DNA of 64,000 nucleotides from Desulfospira joergensenii DSM 10085 (GTDB lineage: Bacteria; Desulfobacterota; Desulfobacteria; Desulfobacterales; Desulfobacteraceae): contig NZ_ATUG01000002.1 in the NCBI RefSeq assembly GCF_000420085.1, positions 2,294,001 to 2,358,000 on the forward strand. Direction: 5' to 3'. The notes under the pieces are model-generated. The model saw nothing but the letters and a program-made list of their open reading frames with translations, searched no databases and had not been told where the DNA came from. This document shows positions 43,874 to 53,229 of the stretch, piece after piece. A program made the position numbers and the translations under genes. How positions within the stretch are numbered: position 1 is the stretch's first letter; the number at the start of each line of letters is the position of its first letter.

Positions 43874-45277
43874 ATGAAAACCTTTTTGTTCTACGATGTC
43901 GAAACTTCGGGTTTAAACCCTGCATTTGATCAGATCCTAACCTTTGCATCCATCCGGACCGATCCGGATCTAAAGGAAATTGAACGCACCTCCCTGACCA
44001 TTAAATTGAGAGAAGATGTTATCCCCTCTCCCCAGGCTTTCATCACCCATTGTCTGACCGGCGACGACCTGGAAAAGGGGATGAATGAATACCCGGCCGC
44101 CCGCAGGATCCATACCCTTTTCAATACCCCCGATACTGTCAGCGTCGGGTATAATTCCCTGGGGTTTGATGATGAGTTCCTAAGATTCCTGTTTTACCGG
44201 AACCTGCTCGATCCCTATTCCCATCAGTATGCAAACGGATGTTCCAGAATGGATATGCTGCCAGTGGCGGCCCTGTTCCGGGTTTTTTGTGAATCTGCAC
44301 TTTCCTGGCCCCGGCTGGAGAACGGAGAGTCCAGCCTCAAGCTGGAGCTTTTGACCCGGGAAAACGCTTTTGTGACATCTGGTCAGGCCCACGAGGCCAT
44401 GGCCGATGTAGAGGCCCTGATTGAACTGAGTAAAAGGCTTTCCCGGGAAAAAAAAGTCTGGAGGTATGCCCTGAATTTTTTTGACAGGGAAAAGGACCCG
44501 GCGAGAATCGCCAAGATACAACCGGAGTTCCAGGTAAAGGGTCATGGGTTCAAGCTTGGTATCATCGTTTCCCCTGCTTTTGGGCCCCGGGCCAATTATC
44601 TGGCACCGGTGGTCCATATCGGAGCTTCCTTTGCCTATAAAAATCAGGATCTGTGGGTCCGCCTGGATATGGAACAGGAGGTTGATCAAGAAACCGGAAA
44701 ATATGACTGGTTTGTCATCCGAAAGCGTCCGGCGGATCAGGTTATCGTTCTCCCGCGCCTGGACAGGTTCTGGGACCGTCTGACCCGGGACTCACAGCAG
44801 ACAGCCCTGGACAGGTTAGAGAGCTTCAGGTCAAGGCCGGATCTGTTTTTTGATTCGATAGACTATTTTAAAGCCTTTCGGTATCCGTTTATCCCGGATA
44901 TTGATCCCGATGCCGACCTTTATCAGTCCGGTTTTTTTTCCTTTGCCGAGAAAAAGGAAATCGCACGATTTACCGATACCGAAGACCGTAAAAAACCCGA
45001 TCTGCTTTTTAGAATTAAAAGTCCCCGGGTAAGGAAACTGGCCGGCCGCATCCTGTCCAGAAATTTCAGTGAATTTGCCCGTGAAAATCCTGAATTTGAC
45101 AGCCATTTGAATCAGTTGAAATTAGGGACTGGAAACGCCATAAAGGGGTATAGAGACGATTCGAAAATTACCCGGGCCCAAGTCCTGGAGCAAATCGGAA
45201 AAATCGATGAAAACAGGCTTGATCCGGATCAGAAGCGGGCTTTTGCCTGGGTAAGGAAGTATATTGAAGATTTATGA
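43874..45277 (+). CDS. sbcB: Exodeoxyribonuclease I
   Basis: A 467-residue 3'-5' single-strand DNA exonuclease used in repair and recombination. The DEDDh catalytic residues are visible in FYDVETSGLNPAFDQI (D/E), NSLGFDDEFLRF (D), and GQAHEAMADVEAL (H and D). Length matches E. coli ExoI (about 475), including the SH3-like and helical C-terminal domains. It has a GGGAGG ribosome site. Its stop overlaps the convergent PilZ gene by 6 nt. Confidence 0.92.
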   Translation: MKTFLFYDVETSGLNPAFDQILTFASIRTDPDLKEIERTSLTIKLREDVIPSPQAFITHCLTGDDLEKGMNEYPAARRIHTLFNTPDTVSVGYNSLGFDDEFLRFLFYRNLLDPYSHQYANGCSRMDMLPVAALFRVFCESALSWPRLENGESSLKLELLTRENAFVTSGQAHEAMADVEALIELSKRLSREKKVWRYALNFFDREKDPARIAKIQPEFQVKGHGFKLGIIVSPAFGPRANYLAPVVHIGASFAYKNQDLWVRLDMEQEVDQETGKYDWFVIRKRPADQVIVLPRLDRFWDRLTRDSQQTALDRLESFRSRPDLFFDSIDYFKAFRYPFIPDIDPDADLYQSGFFSFAEKKEIARFTDTEDRKKPDLLFRIKSPRVRKLAGRILSRNFSEFARENPEFDSHLNQLKLGTGNAIKGYRDDSKITRAQVLEQIGKIDENRLDPDQKRAFAWVRKYIEDL

Positions 45278-46027
45278 ATTAGGGGATTCGAACCGGCTTA
45301 ACTGGTGAATCTGGGCTGCGTGGATAAAGTCGCTTAAAGCATCCTCGTCCTTTTTGGCCAGTTTGATGGTTTTGAGTCCGGCCAGCACAGTGGTATCCGT
45401 GTGTTTGAGATTCATGCGGACGACTTTAAATTTCAGGGCAAAGGTAGCCACGGGCTGTTCTTTTTTGGCGTCCACCAGGCTGATTCCCGCAACCAGTTTT
45501 TCATTCAGGGCCAATCCGATAAGGGGATTCTTTTTTTGTTTTACTTTTTTGGGGATGACAAGGCTGGCGCCGGAAAGGGAGATGTCCCTGACCCTGAAGT
45601 GTATGGGAGTATGGTATTCAAGCTGCCCGCATATCAGCTTGGCCCGGATGGTGTACCTGGAACTTAGGGAAAGCCGATAGGCCGACCTTATATTGGTTTC
45701 CTTTACAGGGAGTTCATACTGAACCACAATGGCTCTGTCCGTTGAATCTCCTGCCAGACGATAGGTGTCGATAAATTGAACGGGCCTGCATGAGATCCCC
45801 ACCCTCACCCGTCTTTTTTCAGTCCGTATGATGGTGGTCAAGTGAAGTTGATCAAACTGGGTGGTTTCGGTGAAAGGAATCCGGGGCTGGGCAATGGTAA
45901 TCGTCTTTCGGGAAAAGTCAACGTCATGGATAATGCTTGCCCGGGGAAGGGGCATCAATGAGTCGATGTTCATCACAAGATCCACACCGATGGACGGCAA
46001 GAATATGGTTTCAATATTAAAATCCAT
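45272..46027 (-). CDS. PilZ-domain c-di-GMP-binding protein
   Basis: A 251-residue soluble protein. An N-terminal YcgR-like flagellar-brake-type domain (about 1-110) is followed by a PilZ domain (about 115-235). The c-di-GMP-binding signature is seen as RSAYRLSLSSR (RxxxR-like) and DISLSGASLVIP (DxSxxG). Such proteins slow or alter flagellar rotation when c-di-GMP rises; the window also holds motAB and two other c-di-GMP-type components. Whether the Arg motif is fully active is not certain because spacing is slightly unusual. Confidence 0.85.
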   Translation of the reverse strand: MDFNIETIFLPSIGVDLVMNIDSLMPLPRASIIHDVDFSRKTITIAQPRIPFTETTQFDQLHLTTIIRTEKRRVRVGISCRPVQFIDTYRLAGDSTDRAIVVQYELPVKETNIRSAYRLSLSSRYTIRAKLICGQLEYHTPIHFRVRDISLSGASLVIPKKVKQKKNPLIGLALNEKLVAGISLVDAKKEQPVATFALKFKVVRMNLKHTDTTVLAGLKTIKLAKKDEDALSDFIHAAQIHQLSRFESPNS

Positions 46028-46040
46028 GGGCGAAAATCAG

Positions 46041-46078
46041 TTCAGGCAGCATTAACCAAAAGTTAAGTACTGCCTGAA
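46041..46078. repeat. Inverted repeat between HU gene and PilZ gene
   Basis: A 9-bp perfect inverted repeat, TTCAGGCAG at 46041-46049 and its complement at 46070-46078. It lies just downstream of the HU gene and upstream of the PilZ gene, both leftward. It may end the HU transcript, but the T run is absent. Confidence 0.5.
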
Positions 46079-46112
46079 CATGAAAATTTAGATAGAAAAA
46101 GATTTTCAGCTG

Positions 46113-46391
46113 TTATTTTACAGCATCTTTCAACGCTTTTCCAGGGACGAATTTGGGGACGTTTCTGGCAGGAATATTGATTTCTTTTCCGGTCTGGGGG
46201 TTTCTGCCTTTTCTCGCTTTTCTTTCAGCGGTTTTAAATGTGCCGAATCCTACCAGAGTAACAGAATCGTTGCCGGCAAGGGCATCAGTGATTGCAGTAA
46301 TAACGCAGTCTACTGCAGCCTGAGCTTCTTTTTTGCTGTTGAGCACCTCAGAAACCTTGTTGATCAAATCGCCTTTGTTCATCTTAATCAC
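46113..46391 (-). CDS. hup: DNA-binding protein HU
   Basis: A 92-residue histone-like dimer that bends DNA and compacts the nucleoid. Typical sequence NKGDLINKVSEVLNSKKEAQ..., VTLVGFGTFKTAERKARKGRNP and IPARNVPKFVPGKALKDAVK. It is a canonical HU, distinct from the IHF-like copy at 4294. The start follows an AGGAGT ribosome site. Paired direct repeats and a possible promoter lie upstream. Confidence 0.96.
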   Translation of the reverse strand: MIKMNKGDLINKVSEVLNSKKEAQAAVDCVITAITDALAGNDSVTLVGFGTFKTAERKARKGRNPQTGKEINIPARNVPKFVPGKALKDAVK

Positions 46392-46437
46392 TCCTTTTTG
46401 TTTGAGTTTCTAGAAATTCCAGAATTTAAGTATGCCT

Positions 46438-46466
46438 TACAAACGTAATTCCGATTTACAAACGTT
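46438..46466. repeat. Direct repeat pair upstream of HU
   Basis: TTACAAACGT occurs at 46438-46447 and again at 46457-46466, 19 nt apart start to start. It lies between the HU start and its candidate promoter. The spacing of about two helical turns suggests a protein-binding site. Confidence 0.45.
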
Positions 46467-46502
46467 TGGCCAGCATTAATTATTTCAATCAGCTTTCAGC
46501 GT

Positions 46503-46531
46503 ACGTTACGTCGTTGGGACGGGCCTGTCAA
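46503..46531 (-). promoter_or_regulatory. Candidate HU promoter
   Basis: On the minus strand TTGACA (46531-46526) and TAACGT (46508-46503) are 17 nt apart, about 110 nt before the HU start. The -35 is perfect and the -10 is weak. Confidence 0.35.
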
Positions 46532-46610
46532 GGATTTATTGACATTTTTTAAAAATTTCATTGCACAGATCGGGTTAAAATCATAAAATCAATGAAAATA
46601 GGAGGGAAAA

Positions 46611-47075
46611 ATGGATGCAGCTCTTGTGAATCCTTTCATTGAAGGAACTTTACACATTCTTGATACAACCGCCTTTGTTAAGGTCAAACCTGAATCTCCT
46701 TTTCTAAAATCAGGCAGTAAAGCCCAGGGAGATATTTCCGGGGTGCTTGAGATCAGCGGAGACCTCAAAGGTTCAGCCGTTATAAGCTTTTCAGAGAAAA
46801 GTATCCTGGGGATTGTATCGGCCATGTTCGGCGAGGATATGACTGAGATAAACGATGAGATCCTGGATGCGGTGGGAGAAATTTCCAATATGGTGGCGGG
46901 CCACGTGACCACCAAGATTGCCGAGATGGATAAAAAGGTTAAAGTCAAGCTGGACAGGGTGTGTACCGGGGCTGACCAGGACATCGACCATATCGAGGGG
47001 GGAGGGGATGTCATTGTTATTCCTTTTAAAACGACCAAGGGGAAACTAGTAATAGAAGTCTGCTACGGAGTCTGA
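46611..47075 (+). CDS. CheX-like chemotaxis phosphatase
   Basis: A 154-residue CheC/CheX-family protein. The phosphatase motif is seen in DEILDAVGEISNMVAGHVTT (Glu and Asn at the catalytic positions, about residues 88-91). The ending GKLVIEVCYGV is typical of CheX. The family removes phosphate from CheY-P or related receivers. No che cluster adjoins it, so the partner is unknown. It has its own AGGAGGG ribosome site. Confidence 0.86.
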   Translation: MDAALVNPFIEGTLHILDTTAFVKVKPESPFLKSGSKAQGDISGVLEISGDLKGSAVISFSEKSILGIVSAMFGEDMTEINDEILDAVGEISNMVAGHVTTKIAEMDKKVKVKLDRVCTGADQDIDHIEGGGDVIVIPFKTTKGKLVIEVCYGV

Positions 47076-47093
47076 TCCTCTGATCCTGTAATT

Positions 47094-47876
47094 TCATCCG
47101 GATAGGGTGTGAAAATACCACCGGATCAATTCATCCCCGAAAAAGAGATAGAGGAGGGCGCCCCCGGAAAGAAAAGGCCCAAAGGGGATTTTCTGCCTGA
47201 TATTGATGATTTTATTACTGACTAGGACAAGAATTCCTATCCCGCTTCCCAGCAAGGACCCTGCGAAAATGGTAAATAAAGCACCTTTGATGCCGGTCAA
47301 AGCCCCGATCATGGCCATGAGTTTGATATCTCCTCCGCCCATACCCTGTTCTTTTTTTACCAGAAAATATATGGCTGCAACGGCATAAAGAATTCCTCCG
47401 CCGGTAATAATTCCCAATACTATAGATTTGAGTTCAAGTTCCAGGACCCAAAAACCCAGGATCCCGAAAATAAGGGTGCCGGGCAAGGATATGATATCCG
47501 GGATAATCTGATGGTCCAGATCAATACAGGAGACCACGGTAAGGGTACAGGCAAAGACAAACCAGACCAGGGCCTGGCCGCTGAAACCGAACTTATAGGC
47601 CACGGCTGCGGCCAGGCATCCGGTGAATATCTCCACGAGGGGATATCGGAAGGGGATCCGGGTCCTGCATGACCGGCATCTCCCGCCCAGGATCAGAAAG
47701 CTGATTATGGGGATATTGCAATAAAAGGGGATGTTTTCCCTGCAGACCGGGCAGAAGGAACCCGGGAATACAATGGATTTTTTTTCGGGAATTCTATAGA
47801 TGCAGACGTTTAAAAAGCTGCCCACGCAGGTTCCGAAGAAGAATGCAAGAATCAGAAAAATCAATATGGGGTCCAT
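47094..47876 (-). CDS. Prepilin leader peptidase / N-methyltransferase (PilD/GspO)
   Basis: A 260-residue polytopic membrane protease that cleaves and N-methylates type IV pilins and pseudopilins. It has the N-terminal cytoplasmic zinc domain with CPVC and CRSC pairs (residues about 40-72). Aspartyl protease residues lie in DLDHQIIPD and GGGDIKLMAMIGA. About eight hydrophobic helices. It would process substrates for the machinery powered by the ATPases at 11751 and 19270. It is unlinked to pilin genes here. Confidence 0.92.
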   Translation of the reverse strand: MDPILIFLILAFFFGTCVGSFLNVCIYRIPEKKSIVFPGSFCPVCRENIPFYCNIPIISFLILGGRCRSCRTRIPFRYPLVEIFTGCLAAAVAYKFGFSGQALVWFVFACTLTVVSCIDLDHQIIPDIISLPGTLIFGILGFWVLELELKSIVLGIITGGGILYAVAAIYFLVKKEQGMGGGDIKLMAMIGALTGIKGALFTIFAGSLLGSGIGILVLVSNKIINIRQKIPFGPFLSGGALLYLFFGDELIRWYFHTLSG

Positions 47877-48030
47877 ATGCCGGGAGGTTCCTTGGGTTGA
47901 TTTAAAATATCCTTACCTTTATGGTATCTTAAAATTATTTTAGCAAGGATATTGTAAAAAGCAAATTCTGTTTTATTGTAGAATCAATCAAAAAGCCTTT
48001 GGGTTGACCATCGGAGGAAGCAAGAGAAAC

Positions 48031-48067
48031 CGCTGAATTGTACGGATAGGTCGTGTATGGTTCAGCG
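48031..48067 (+). repeat. Hairpin in the lon leader
   Basis: CGCTGAA at 48031-48037 pairs with TTCAGCG at 48061-48067, about 20 nt before the lon start. An inner ACG/CGT pairing can extend the structure. It could influence ribosome access or mRNA stability. Confidence 0.4.
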
Positions 48068-48088
48068 CTTTAATATTAAGGAGTTTAA

Positions 48089-50461
48089 ATGGCTGAAGCA
48101 GATATTGATGATCTCATAGAAATAATTGAAAAAGAGGGCAATATTGAGGATATCCCCAAAGATCTCCCGATGATGCCGGTCAGGGATGTGGTTGTTTTCA
48201 CAGATATGTTGCTGCCATTGTTTGTCGGACGTGAAAAATCGATCAAGGCGATCGAAGAGTGTATTGAATTTGACCGGTATATTTTTCTGGCCGCACAAAA
48301 GGATTCCGAGGTTGAAAATCCCAAGGTCAATGACGTGTATGATGTCGGCACCATCGGCCGGGTTCAGAAGATGATCAAGCTGCCCGACGGCAGGATAAAG
48401 GCCCTTGTTCAGGGAATTGCCAAGGCCAGGGTAAACCAATTTACCAAGAAGCGTAAGTTCTTCAAGGTCAATGTGGAGATTCTCATTGATGCCGAGCCTG
48501 AAGAGCTTGACATTAAAATCGAAGCTTTGATGCGGAATGTCAAGGAAAACAGTGAGAAGCTTCTGGCCCTCAAGGGTGAACTGGCAGGGGACGTGGGGGA
48601 TCTTCTCTCCCATATCGAGTCTCCGGGCAAGCTGGCCGACCTTGTGGCTTCCAACTTGAATCTCAAGGTGGAAGATGCCCAGGATCTTCTGGAGATCACC
48701 GATACCCTGGAACGCCTCAATAAAGTCAATGACCTGCTGGCAAGGGAACTGGACCTGTCTACGGTACAGGCCAAGATCCAGACCAATGTCAAGGATGAAA
48801 TCTCCAGAAACCAGAGGGATTACTATCTCAGGGAACAGGTTAAGGCCATTCACCGGGAATTGGGGGAGAGTGACGATAAACTGGCCGAAATAGAAGATTT
48901 CAGGAGAAAAATCAAAAAATGCAGGATGCCGGAAAAATGCAAGATTGAGACGTTTAAGCAGCTCAAACGTTTGGATCAGATGCATTCCGATTCTTCCGAG
49001 GCCTCCGTGGTCCGGACCTACCTGGACTGCATTGTTGAACTGCCCTGGAGCCGCTCAACAAACGACAGCCTGGATATCAAGAAAGCCTGCAAGGTCCTGG
49101 ACCAGAATCATTTTGGTCTTGAAAAGGCAAAGGAAAGGATTCTTGAATATTTGAGCGTAAGAAAGCTCAATCCCAAGAAAAGGGGACAGATCATCTGTTT
49201 TGTGGGGCCTCCGGGTGTGGGAAAAACCTCCCTTGGGCAGGCCATTGCAAAGGCCATGAAACGAAAATTCCACCGGGTTTCCCTGGGGGGGATCCGGGAT
49301 GAAGCGGAAATCCGGGGGCATAGGCGAACCTATATCGGCTCCATGCCCGGACGGATACTCCAGGGCCTGCGTCAGTGCGGGACCAACAACCCGGTGTTCA
49401 TGCTGGACGAGATCGACAAACTGGGCAACGACTTCAGGGGGGATCCGTCTTCGGCCCTGCTGGAAGCCCTGGATCCGGAACAGAATTTTGAATTTTCCGA
49501 TCACTATCTGAACATGCCCTTTGACCTTTCCAATGTCATGTTCATTCTCACGGCCAATATTGCCGACACCATCCCCTCCGCACTGCTGGACAGGATGGAA
49601 GTCATCCATATTCCGGGGTATACCCACCAGGAAAAAATCGAGATTGCCAAAACCCATCTTTTCCCCAGGAAACTCAAGGAAAACGGACTGATCAGAAGAT
49701 CCATCCATATCAGTCCCAATGCCATGGCCTCCATTGTTTCAGAATATACCCTGGAAGCAGGGGTCAGGGGACTGGAGCGGAGGCTGGATGCCATCTGCCG
49801 GAAAATCGCCCGGAAGATTGCCGAGGGCAAAAAGGGACGGTTCCCGGTCACCAAGCAGAATCTTGTCCGCTACCTGGGTCCGCCCAGATTCATGCCGGAA
49901 CTGGATCAGGAGGAGAGCCAGGTGGGGCTGGCAACCGGCCTGGCCTGGACTGAAGTGGGGGGCGAGCATCTTTATATTGAAATTTCCCTTTTCCAGGGCA
50001 AGGGCGAGCTCATGGTGACCGGGCAGATCGGGGAGGTCATGCAGGAGAGTGCAAGGGCTGCCCTGACCTATACCAAGGCCAACCAGGAAAGGCTGGGGAT
50101 TGATAAAAAGGCCTTTGATGAAACCGATATCCACATCCATGTGCCGGCCGGGGCCATTCCCAAGGACGGCCCATCTGCCGGTATTGCCATGGCCACTGCC
50201 CTGGTCTCCGCCTTTACCAACCGGAAGGTGAACAATAAGGTGGCCATGACCGGGGAAATTTCACTCAGGGGAAGGGTCCTGCCCATCGGCGGTCTCAAGG
50301 AAAAGGCTTTGGGAGCCCTGAGGGCCGGGATCAAGCACGTGATAATTCCTGAAAAAAACAAAAAGGATCTGTACGACATCCCCAGAACCGTCAAGAGCAA
50401 GCTTAAGTTTACCTGTGTCCGGGATGTGGATGAGGCGCTGGAGATTGCGCTGGAAAAATAA
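48089..50461 (+). CDS. lon: ATP-dependent protease Lon
   Basis: A 790-residue cytosolic protease degrading damaged and regulatory proteins. It has a LON N-terminal domain (about 28-220, LPMMPVRDVVVFTDMLLPLFV), an AAA+ module with Walker A GPPGVGKTS near residue 373, and a C-terminal Ser-Lys protease. Catalytic S696 lies in PKDGPSAG and K739 in GGLKEKALG. The start follows AAGGAG. A structured leader lies upstream. tsaB follows after 27 nt. Confidence 0.97.
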   Translation: MAEADIDDLIEIIEKEGNIEDIPKDLPMMPVRDVVVFTDMLLPLFVGREKSIKAIEECIEFDRYIFLAAQKDSEVENPKVNDVYDVGTIGRVQKMIKLPDGRIKALVQGIAKARVNQFTKKRKFFKVNVEILIDAEPEELDIKIEALMRNVKENSEKLLALKGELAGDVGDLLSHIESPGKLADLVASNLNLKVEDAQDLLEITDTLERLNKVNDLLARELDLSTVQAKIQTNVKDEISRNQRDYYLREQVKAIHRELGESDDKLAEIEDFRRKIKKCRMPEKCKIETFKQLKRLDQMHSDSSEASVVRTYLDCIVELPWSRSTNDSLDIKKACKVLDQNHFGLEKAKERILEYLSVRKLNPKKRGQIICFVGPPGVGKTSLGQAIAKAMKRKFHRVSLGGIRDEAEIRGHRRTYIGSMPGRILQGLRQCGTNNPVFMLDEIDKLGNDFRGDPSSALLEALDPEQNFEFSDHYLNMPFDLSNVMFILTANIADTIPSALLDRMEVIHIPGYTHQEKIEIAKTHLFPRKLKENGLIRRSIHISPNAMASIVSEYTLEAGVRGLERRLDAICRKIARKIAEGKKGRFPVTKQNLVRYLGPPRFMPELDQEESQVGLATGLAWTEVGGEHLYIEISLFQGKGELMVTGQIGEVMQESARAALTYTKANQERLGIDKKAFDETDIHIHVPAGAIPKDGPSAGIAMATALVSAFTNRKVNNKVAMTGEISLRGRVLPIGGLKEKALGALRAGIKHVIIPEKNKKDLYDIPRTVKSKLKFTCVRDVDEALEIALEK

Positions 50462-50488
50462 GATGGCCATTGGAAAAGATGTGAAAGA

Positions 50489-51196
50489 GTGAAAATTTTA
50501 AGTCTGAGTACGGCAGAGCAGGGGGCCAGCCTGGCAGTTCTGGACCGGGGAAGCCTGGTCTGTGAAGAGTACTGGACAAACGGGCTGACCCACTCCAAAA
50601 GACTCATGGTCATGGTGGAGAACCTCCTTGAGAACAGGGCCGGGATCACTCTCTCCCAGGTGGATGGTTTCCTTGCCGCAAAAGGGCCGGGAAGCTTCAC
50701 CGGCCTTCGCATCGGCATCAGTATGATCCAGGGATTTGCCTATGCCCTGTCCAAGCCCTGTGCCGGGGTATCAAGCCTGGACGGGATTGCATGGCGGTTC
50801 TGCTATTCAGATCTTCCCGTATGCGTCATGATGGATGCCCGGCGTGGGGAGGTCTATACCTCGGTATTCCGGTTTGCCCGGGGAGATCTTGTGGGAAAAA
50901 GCCGGGAAAGAGTCTGCTCCCCGGAGCAGGCCTTTTTTGAGGTGGCCGGACAGGGGGCGGTATTATTTGCCGGATCCGGCTCAAAAGCCTATCAGGATCT
51001 GATCCTCAAGACCTTTGATCATCTGGCCGTGTTTGCTCCGGAAGCCATGGACCATATCAGTGCGGCCGCCTTGACCCGGCCTCTATTGGCCGATGCCGGA
51101 TTCTTTGCCCGGCCGGAAAATTCACTGGTCCCCTCCTACCTTCGAAAGTCTGATGCGGAAATCAATTTTACCCGAAATACAAGTATATTGACATAA
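50489..51196 (+). CDS. tsaB: tRNA threonylcarbamoyladenosine biosynthesis protein TsaB
   Basis: A 235-residue ASKHA-fold partner of TsaD/TsaE in t6A37 modification of ANN-decoding tRNAs. The family pattern is ILSLSTAEQGASLAVL at the start and GFLAAKGPGSFTGLRIGIS in the middle, with VCVMMDARRGEVYTSVF. It starts at GTG with a weak ribosome site. It lies between lon and psd. Confidence 0.9.
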   Translation: MKILSLSTAEQGASLAVLDRGSLVCEEYWTNGLTHSKRLMVMVENLLENRAGITLSQVDGFLAAKGPGSFTGLRIGISMIQGFAYALSKPCAGVSSLDGIAWRFCYSDLPVCVMMDARRGEVYTSVFRFARGDLVGKSRERVCSPEQAFFEVAGQGAVLFAGSGSKAYQDLILKTFDHLAVFAPEAMDHISAAALTRPLLADAGFFARPENSLVPSYLRKSDAEINFTRNTSILT

Positions 51197-51245
51197 GGCC
51201 TTGTTTTGGTTATTATAATTCGGATATAGTCGGGGAAGAATAATT

Positions 51246-51908
51246 ATGGATCCATCAAAATGGCCGGCAAGGGCGGTTTTGCCCGTTGCCGTGCCGGGTT
51301 TGAAATATATTTTTGCAACCATCCTCTTTACGGGGATGCTTTTTTATTTTGGGTGGACAGCACCGGCCTGGGCTTTCCTGGGAATCACCTGTTTTGTGTG
51401 CTGGTTTTTCAGGGATCCGGACCGGAAGGGGCCGGATGGAGAAAAGGATTTTCTGGCCCCGGCAGACGGCCGGGTAATTGTTGTGGACCGGATGGAAGAA
51501 AGCGAATACCTGGATGTTCCCTGCCAGAAGGTCAGCATATTCATGAACGTGTTTAACGTCCATGTCAACCGGATTCCCTTTGACGGTGTGGTTCAGGGGG
51601 TAAAGTACAATCCGGGTAAATTCATCAATGCCTCCTTTGACAAGGCATCCATCCATAATGAAAGAAATGCTTTGATCATAACCACGGAAAAAGACAAAAC
51701 CTTTGCCGTGGTACAGATTGCCGGTCTGATCGCCCGGAGAATTGTCAATTGCGTCAAAGAAGGGGAGCGGATCACAAGGGGAGAGCGGTACGGTATGATC
51801 CAGTTTGGATCCCGGCTCGATCTTTATCTGCCCACGGATTTTGAGGTTAGGGTCAAACCCGGGGACAAAACCCAGGCCGGGGTCACTCTGATCGGGTACA
51901 TGAACTAG
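51246..51908 (+). CDS. psd: Phosphatidylserine decarboxylase, archaeal-type short form
   Basis: A 220-residue membrane enzyme that makes phosphatidylethanolamine. The N-terminal hydrophobic helices cover about 15-55. FMNVFNVHVNRIPFDGVV is conserved. The self-cleaving pyruvoyl site is Gly-Ser in IQFGSRLDLYLP near residue 195. The short form lacks the N-terminal extension of the E. coli enzyme. pssA follows 23 nt later, so consecutive steps of PE synthesis are encoded together. Confidence 0.95.
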   Translation: MDPSKWPARAVLPVAVPGLKYIFATILFTGMLFYFGWTAPAWAFLGITCFVCWFFRDPDRKGPDGEKDFLAPADGRVIVVDRMEESEYLDVPCQKVSIFMNVFNVHVNRIPFDGVVQGVKYNPGKFINASFDKASIHNERNALIITTEKDKTFAVVQIAGLIARRIVNCVKEGERITRGERYGMIQFGSRLDLYLPTDFEVRVKPGDKTQAGVTLIGYMN

Positions 51909-51931
51909 GAGAAGAAAAAGAGAGAATTGCC

Positions 51932-52672
51932 ATGCAGAAACAGAGTTTGAAAAAGGGGATCTATATCCTCCCCAATCTGTTTACGACCATGAACCTTTTC
52001 TGCGGCTACTTCTCCATTCTTGCATCGGTACAGGCCAGGTTCGAGAATGCCGCAGTTGCCATCCTCATCGGCACCCTGTTTGACCTGCTGGACGGTAAAA
52101 TTGCCCGGGCCACCCATACCACCAGTAAATTCGGAATCGAATATGACTCCCTTGCCGACCTGGTGACCTTTGGACTGGCTCCTGCTCTATTGATGGTCCT
52201 GTGGGCGCTTGAACCCATGGGCAGGCCGGGATGGCTGGCCGGGTTCCTGTTTATGGCCTGCGGGGCTCTGCGCCTGGCCCGGTTTAACACCTTTGCCTCT
52301 TCCAGTCCTGATTTTGAAGGATTGCCCATTCCGGCCGCAGCCGCCATGAACGTCTCCTTCGTACTTTTATTTTCAAGGCTTTCCATCAGTCCCGAACCTT
52401 TCCGGGAGGTCATCCTGGTTATGATGTTTGGCCTGTCCTTTTGCATGGTCAGTTCTTTTTGCTATAAAAGTCTGAAAAAGGTATCTTTGTTCAAACGGTT
52501 AACCTTTAACAAACTGGTCGGAATGATCCTGGTGTTTGTGGCAATTGCCACCGAGCCCTGGATTTTATTGTTCGGGATTTTTCTGGTCTATGTGCTTTCA
52601 GGGCCTTTTATTTCTCTGGTTCTGCATTCATCAAAAAACGGAAAAGAAACCCAGGTGGATAAGGGAGCCTAA
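51932..52672 (+). CDS. pssA: CDP-diacylglycerol-serine O-phosphatidyltransferase
   Basis: A 246-residue polytopic membrane enzyme making phosphatidylserine from CDP-DAG and serine. The CDP-alcohol phosphotransferase motif DxxDGxxARxx...GxxxDxxxD is visible as DLLDGKIARATHTTSKFGIE followed by YDSLADLVTFG. Multiple hydrophobic helices. It works with Psd encoded immediately upstream. Confidence 0.95.
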   Translation: MQKQSLKKGIYILPNLFTTMNLFCGYFSILASVQARFENAAVAILIGTLFDLLDGKIARATHTTSKFGIEYDSLADLVTFGLAPALLMVLWALEPMGRPGWLAGFLFMACGALRLARFNTFASSSPDFEGLPIPAAAAMNVSFVLLFSRLSISPEPFREVILVMMFGLSFCMVSSFCYKSLKKVSLFKRLTFNKLVGMILVFVAIATEPWILLFGIFLVYVLSGPFISLVLHSSKNGKETQVDKGA

Positions 52673-52739
52673 GCTTCATTTTTTCACTTTCCATGAAAGA
52701 TTTGAATATTACCATTACAAAACGGAGTAAACATTAGTT

Positions 52740-53207
52740 TTGGAGCAAATACCCATTACAAAACAAGGCTTTACCGCTTTAAAAAAAGAGCTGGAAAAGC
52801 TGAAAACCATTGACCGCCCTGAAACGATCAAGGCCATTGAAACGGCCCGTGCCCATGGCGATCTTTCTGAAAACGCAGAGTACCACGCTGCCAAGGAACG
52901 CCAGTCTTTTATCGAGGGAAGAATCGGGGAAATCGGCTATAAGCTGGGAAATGCCAAGGTGATCGACCCGGAGACCGTATCCAAGGATGTGGTCAGGTTT
53001 GCCAGCAAGGTCCTGGTGGAAAATCTGGATTCTGAACAAGAAGTTGAATACATGATTGTCGGGGCGGACGAGGCAGATATCAATCAGGGGAAAATTTCAG
53101 TATCATCTCCCCTGGGCAGGGCACTTATCGGAAAACAACCCGGTGACGAAGCCGTTCTTCAGGCTCCCGGGGGAAAAAGAGTATATGAAATCATTGACAT
53201 CCTTTAG
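52740..53207 (+). CDS. greA: Transcript cleavage factor GreA
   Basis: A 155-residue RNA-polymerase secondary-channel factor that rescues backtracked complexes. The N-terminal coiled coil carries the acidic tip (HGDLSENAEYHAAKERQ). The C-terminal FKBP-like domain includes ISVSSPLGRALIGKQPGDEA. The start is TTG (MEQIPITKQGFTALKKELEK); no ATG fits. rpoZ follows 22 nt later, so two polymerase accessory genes are adjacent. Confidence 0.95.
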   Translation: MEQIPITKQGFTALKKELEKLKTIDRPETIKAIETARAHGDLSENAEYHAAKERQSFIEGRIGEIGYKLGNAKVIDPETVSKDVVRFASKVLVENLDSEQEVEYMIVGADEADINQGKISVSSPLGRALIGKQPGDEAVLQAPGGKRVYEIIDIL

Positions 53208-53229
53208 GATGATTTTGGAGGAATGAATT

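Noticed and set aside
48062..48985. 307-codon open frame antisense to lon
   Set aside because: Overlaps the certain lon N-terminal region and has typical antisense composition.
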